A stretch of 6,996 nucleotides of DNA from Methylococcales bacterium. GTDB taxonomy: Bacteria > Pseudomonadota > Gammaproteobacteria > Methylococcales > Methylomonadaceae. The notes beneath the pieces are model-generated. The model was given only the letters and a program-made list of their open reading frames with translations, ran no database searches and had not been told where the DNA came from. A program made the translations under genes and the position numbers. Location: NCBI GenBank assembly GCA_023144875.1, contig JAGLEW010000124.1:1-6996 (forward strand), written 5' to 3'. This document shows, one piece after another, positions 5,970 to 6,996 of the stretch; within the stretch, counting starts at the first letter, position 1, and every line of letters starts with the position of its first letter.

Positions 5970-6320
5970 ATGAAGGGTGAATTTGTTTATATTGATGCTA
6001 TGCTTAAACGAACAATAGGGAACAAAAAACTAGCTATCAGACTCTTTGAAAAACTATTCACAGAAATCCCTCTTGAGATAGATGAATTACAACGAGCGAT
6101 TAACGCAAATGAAATAATTCTTGCTCAAAAAATACTTCATAAGTTACAAGGATCATTTAGTTTTTGTGGTTTTTTAACTTTAAGTGTATTATCTAAGCAG
6201 CTGGAAGATACTTTATTTGCAAAAAATTTGAAAAAAAATAAAATATTTTTTGAACTTTTAAAAAAAGAAACAACTAATTTCAATGAGTTGAAGGGGGATA
6301 TTCTGGAAAAACTTATTTAA
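5970..6320 (+). CDS. Stand-alone histidine phosphotransfer (Hpt) protein, GacS/BarA type
   Basis: Hpt domains relay a phosphoryl group between receiver domains in multistep phosphorelays. The 116 residues are essentially one helical Hpt domain. The likely phosphorylated histidine is His57 in LHKLQGSFSFCGF (56-68), followed by the helix LSVLSKQLEDTLF. The pattern resembles the C-terminal Hpt domain of GacS/BarA, where HKLHGS or HKLHGA and a CG or SG follow. The usual Lys three residues after His (HxxKG) is Gln60 here; BarA has His at that place, so activity is plausible. The N-terminal helices (DAMLKRTIGNKKLAIRLFEK, then LFTEIP) also align with the BarA domain. No kinase, receiver or membrane segment is present, and the C-terminus is lysine-rich. 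No kinase or regulator gene is adjacent in the window, so the partners are unknown. It could also be a separated piece of a hybrid kinase. Confidence 0.8.
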   Translation: MKGEFVYIDAMLKRTIGNKKLAIRLFEKLFTEIPLEIDELQRAINANEIILAQKILHKLQGSFSFCGFLTLSVLSKQLEDTLFAKNLKKNKIFFELLKKETTNFNELKGDILEKLI

Positions 6321-6335
6321 TATGAGCTTTTTTGT

Positions 6336-6344
6336 AAAGAAATA
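6336..6344 (+). repeat. Left 9-bp direct repeat (probable target duplication)
   Basis: AAAGAAATA here is repeated exactly at 6462-6470. Two bases (GC) separate this copy from the left terminal inverted repeat. Confidence 0.55.
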
Positions 6345-6346
6345 GC

Positions 6347-6365
6347 TCTGTACACGACAAAAAAT
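6347..6365 (+). repeat. Left terminal inverted repeat of the MITE-like element
   Basis: TCTGTACACGACAAAAAAT pairs with the reverse complement of 6443-6461 at every position except the central two bases (GA here, AC in the other arm). Confidence 0.65.
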
Positions 6366-6442
6366 TTTATATGCCGTAAGTTATTGATTTGTAATGAATG
6401 AGTGGTTTTAACCCATAAAATAAATAATTTAGAGTTGGTTTG

Positions 6443-6461
6443 ATTTTTTGGTGTGTACAGA
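6443..6461 (-). repeat. Right terminal inverted repeat of the MITE-like element
   Basis: ATTTTTTGGTGTGTACAGA is the reverse complement of the left arm at 17 of 19 positions. The right direct repeat begins at the next base. Confidence 0.65.
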
Positions 6462-6470
6462 AAAGAAATA
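6462..6470 (+). repeat. Right 9-bp direct repeat (probable target duplication)
   Basis: AAAGAAATA is identical to 6336-6344. It directly follows the right inverted repeat and touches the long hairpin that starts at 6470. Confidence 0.55.
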
Positions 6471-6503
6471 ATTGTTAGTTTTGTAAACAAAGCTAACAAT
6501 TTT
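6470..6503 (+). terminator. Long hairpin, possible weak terminator of the Hpt gene
   Basis: AATTGTTAGTTTTGT (6470-6484) pairs with ACAAAGCTAACAATT (6487-6501) over 15 positions, one of them a G-U. The innermost pairs would open to make a loop. The right arm runs into TTTT (6500-6503), a short T run. The stem is mostly A-T, so termination would be weak. It is now 150 bases after the Hpt stop, but only about 25 bases if the MITE-like element is removed. An operator palindrome is the alternative. Confidence 0.4.
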
Positions 6504-6513
6504 AAAGAATATC

Positions 6514-6547
6514 TATGTTTTATAAAAAACATAAGGCATACTAGTAT
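6514..6547. repeat. Two adjacent small palindromes
   Basis: TATGTTTT (6514-6521) and AAAACATA (6526-6533) form an 8-bp perfect stem with a 4-base loop. ATACTAGTAT (6538-6547) is a perfect 10-bp palindrome four bases later. Both are made largely of A and T, so chance is a real possibility. Confidence 0.35.
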
Positions 6548-6617
6548 AGAATAGTACTTAATCATAAAAAATATTGTGAGTAGTTTCGCAAAATTTAAAT
6601 GATTATAAACATAATAA

Positions 6618-6640
6618 GGGAATTTATTTATATAATTCCC
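6618..6640 (+). promoter_or_regulatory. Hairpin overlapping a -10-like TATAAT before the last gene
   Basis: GGGAATT (6618-6624) and AATTCCC (6634-6640) are perfect 7-bp arms around a 9-base loop. TATAAT at 6631-6636 overlaps the right arm and could be the -10 of a promoter starting near 6643. The best -35 (TAAACA, 6606-6611) is weak and 19 bases away. The palindrome could be an operator covering the -10. Confidence 0.3.
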
Positions 6641-6673
6641 AAGCACGTACTGTGTAAATTGTAAAATAAACGA

Positions 6674-6679
6674 TAAGGA
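6674..6679 (+). promoter_or_regulatory. Shine-Dalgarno of the last gene
   Basis: TAAGGA lies 8 bases before ATG 6688. It is a near-ideal site and gives good support to a gene that has no recognisable product. Confidence 0.75.
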
Positions 6680-6687
6680 ATAAAATT

Positions 6688-6996
6688 ATGGCTGATTATA
6701 CAGATCCGCTAACTCCTAGTGAATTAGTTAAAGGGTTCTCTGGGCTTGCTAAAGATATGGTAGAAAAGATAAAGGAAGCTGTTGGTAATAAAGCAGTAAA
6801 AGTTCTTACTGAAATCCCTGATGATATTAGTAATTTGGGTGATAATATTGCTGTTTCTATTGGGAAAGGTTTCAAGGGAGATATTAATAAAATCGCCAAA
6901 ATAGCGAAATTAATTGATGGCTCGCAAAGTGATAAACCTTTAAAAATAGATACTTCGGATGCAAATCCTAATGCAGCAGAAGCACCCGCTGCAGAT
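6688..6996 (+). CDS. Unrecognised protein, N-terminal 103 residues (runs off the window)
   Basis: The frame is open from ATG 6688 to the last base with no stop, behind a strong Shine-Dalgarno. I do not recognise the family. The N-terminus, MADYTDPLTPSELVKGFSGL, has no signal peptide or membrane segment. Residues about 11-42 and 55-77 look like amphipathic helices rich in Lys, Ile, Ala and Gly (for example GKGFKGDINKIAKIAKLIDG, 59-78). They are joined by an acidic turn, IPDDISNLGDN. From about residue 79 the sequence turns polar and low in complexity (Ser, Asp, Pro, Ala: NPNAAEAPAAD), like a linker to a further domain or a disordered tail. It is probably a soluble protein, expressed from its own promoter to the right of the repeat-rich stretch. 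No function can be given from this part. Confidence 0.7.
   Translation, partial: MADYTDPLTPSELVKGFSGLAKDMVEKIKEAVGNKAVKVLTEIPDDISNLGDNIAVSIGKGFKGDINKIAKIAKLIDGSQSDKPLKIDTSDANPNAAEAPAAD

Larger units (their letters stand above)
6347..6461. mobile_element. MITE-like element, about 115 bp, non-coding
   Basis: The ends form an inverted repeat: TCTGTACAC, two variable bases, then CAAAAAAT on the left (6347-6365), with its complement on the right (6443-6461), matching at 17 of 19 positions. A 9-bp direct repeat, AAAGAAATA, flanks it at 6336-6344 and 6462-6470, abutting directly on the right and two bases away on the left. Terminal inverted repeats plus a direct repeat on a non-coding interior are the marks of a miniature inverted-repeat transposable element moved by a transposase encoded elsewhere. 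The interior carries a small palindrome, GGTTTTAACC (6404-6413), and no gene. I cannot name the parent insertion-sequence family. The alternative is a long-armed RNA hairpin. Confidence 0.55.
6321..6687. other. Gene-free, very AT-rich stretch rich in inverted repeats
   Basis: I see no credible gene in these 367 bases. They contain a MITE-like element with flanking direct repeats (6336-6470), a long hairpin (6470-6501), two smaller palindromes (6514-6533 and 6538-6547) and a hairpin overlapping a TATAAT (6618-6640) just before the next gene. A 109-codon open frame on the - strand crosses these repeats but has no Shine-Dalgarno and is probably chance. Confidence 0.6.

Noticed and set aside
6324..6348. 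GAGCT/AGCTC inverted repeat right after the Hpt stop as a terminator
   Set aside because: The stem is only 5 bp before mismatches, and no T run follows the right arm.
6317..6646. 109-codon open frame on the - strand, hydrophobic, GTG start
   Set aside because: It has no Shine-Dalgarno, lies antisense across the MITE-like element and several palindromes, and has the Phe/Ile/Leu/Tyr/Lys composition expected of chance frames in AT-rich DNA.
6696..6899. 67-codon open frame on the - strand
   Set aside because: It is the antisense shadow of the last gene, which has the better Shine-Dalgarno and composition.

Overview
The window comes from an AT-rich gammaproteobacterium. The evidence is gene order (end of the spc operon, the complete alpha operon), ribosomal, SecY and RpoA sequences that follow the Escherichia coli proteins almost without gaps, and a seven-iron ferredoxin very like Azotobacter FdI. 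The sequence does not fix the genus. A low-GC free-living or symbiotic sulfur- or methane-oxidiser would fit, but that is a guess.

Positions 1-2300 hold the tail of the spc operon: rpsE (3' end only), rpmD, rplO, secY and rpmJ, all on the + strand and nearly touching. rpmJ is only 38 codons with a GTG start. A well-formed sigma70 promoter with an extended -10 element sits in the 74-base gap before rpsM. It starts the alpha operon (2375-5219): rpsM, rpsK, rpsD, rpoA, rplQ. Together these genes make parts of both ribosomal subunits, the protein-export channel and the RNA polymerase alpha subunit. A perfect 13-bp hairpin at 5239-5267 ends the operon. It also serves the convergent ferredoxin gene fdxA (5300-5623, - strand).

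From 5624 onward the window leaves the conserved core. It is more AT-rich and contains: an intergenic stretch with a likely fdxA promoter, nested inverted repeats and a start-less open frame; a stand-alone histidine phosphotransfer (Hpt) protein of the GacS/BarA type (5970-6320); a gene-free stretch (6321-6687) packed with inverted repeats; and the first 103 codons of an unrecognised gene running off the right edge (6688-6996).

The most notable unannotated structure is at 6336-6470. A roughly 115-bp segment is bounded by 19-bp inverted repeats (17 of 19 matching) and flanked by 9-bp direct repeats. This is the form of a small non-coding transposon (MITE) with its target duplication. It appears to lie between the Hpt gene and what was probably that gene's terminator. 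A second point is that the alpha-operon leader is only about 30 bases. That seems too short for the S4-binding pseudoknot that controls this operon in E. coli. I see no clear new multi-gene system in this window.
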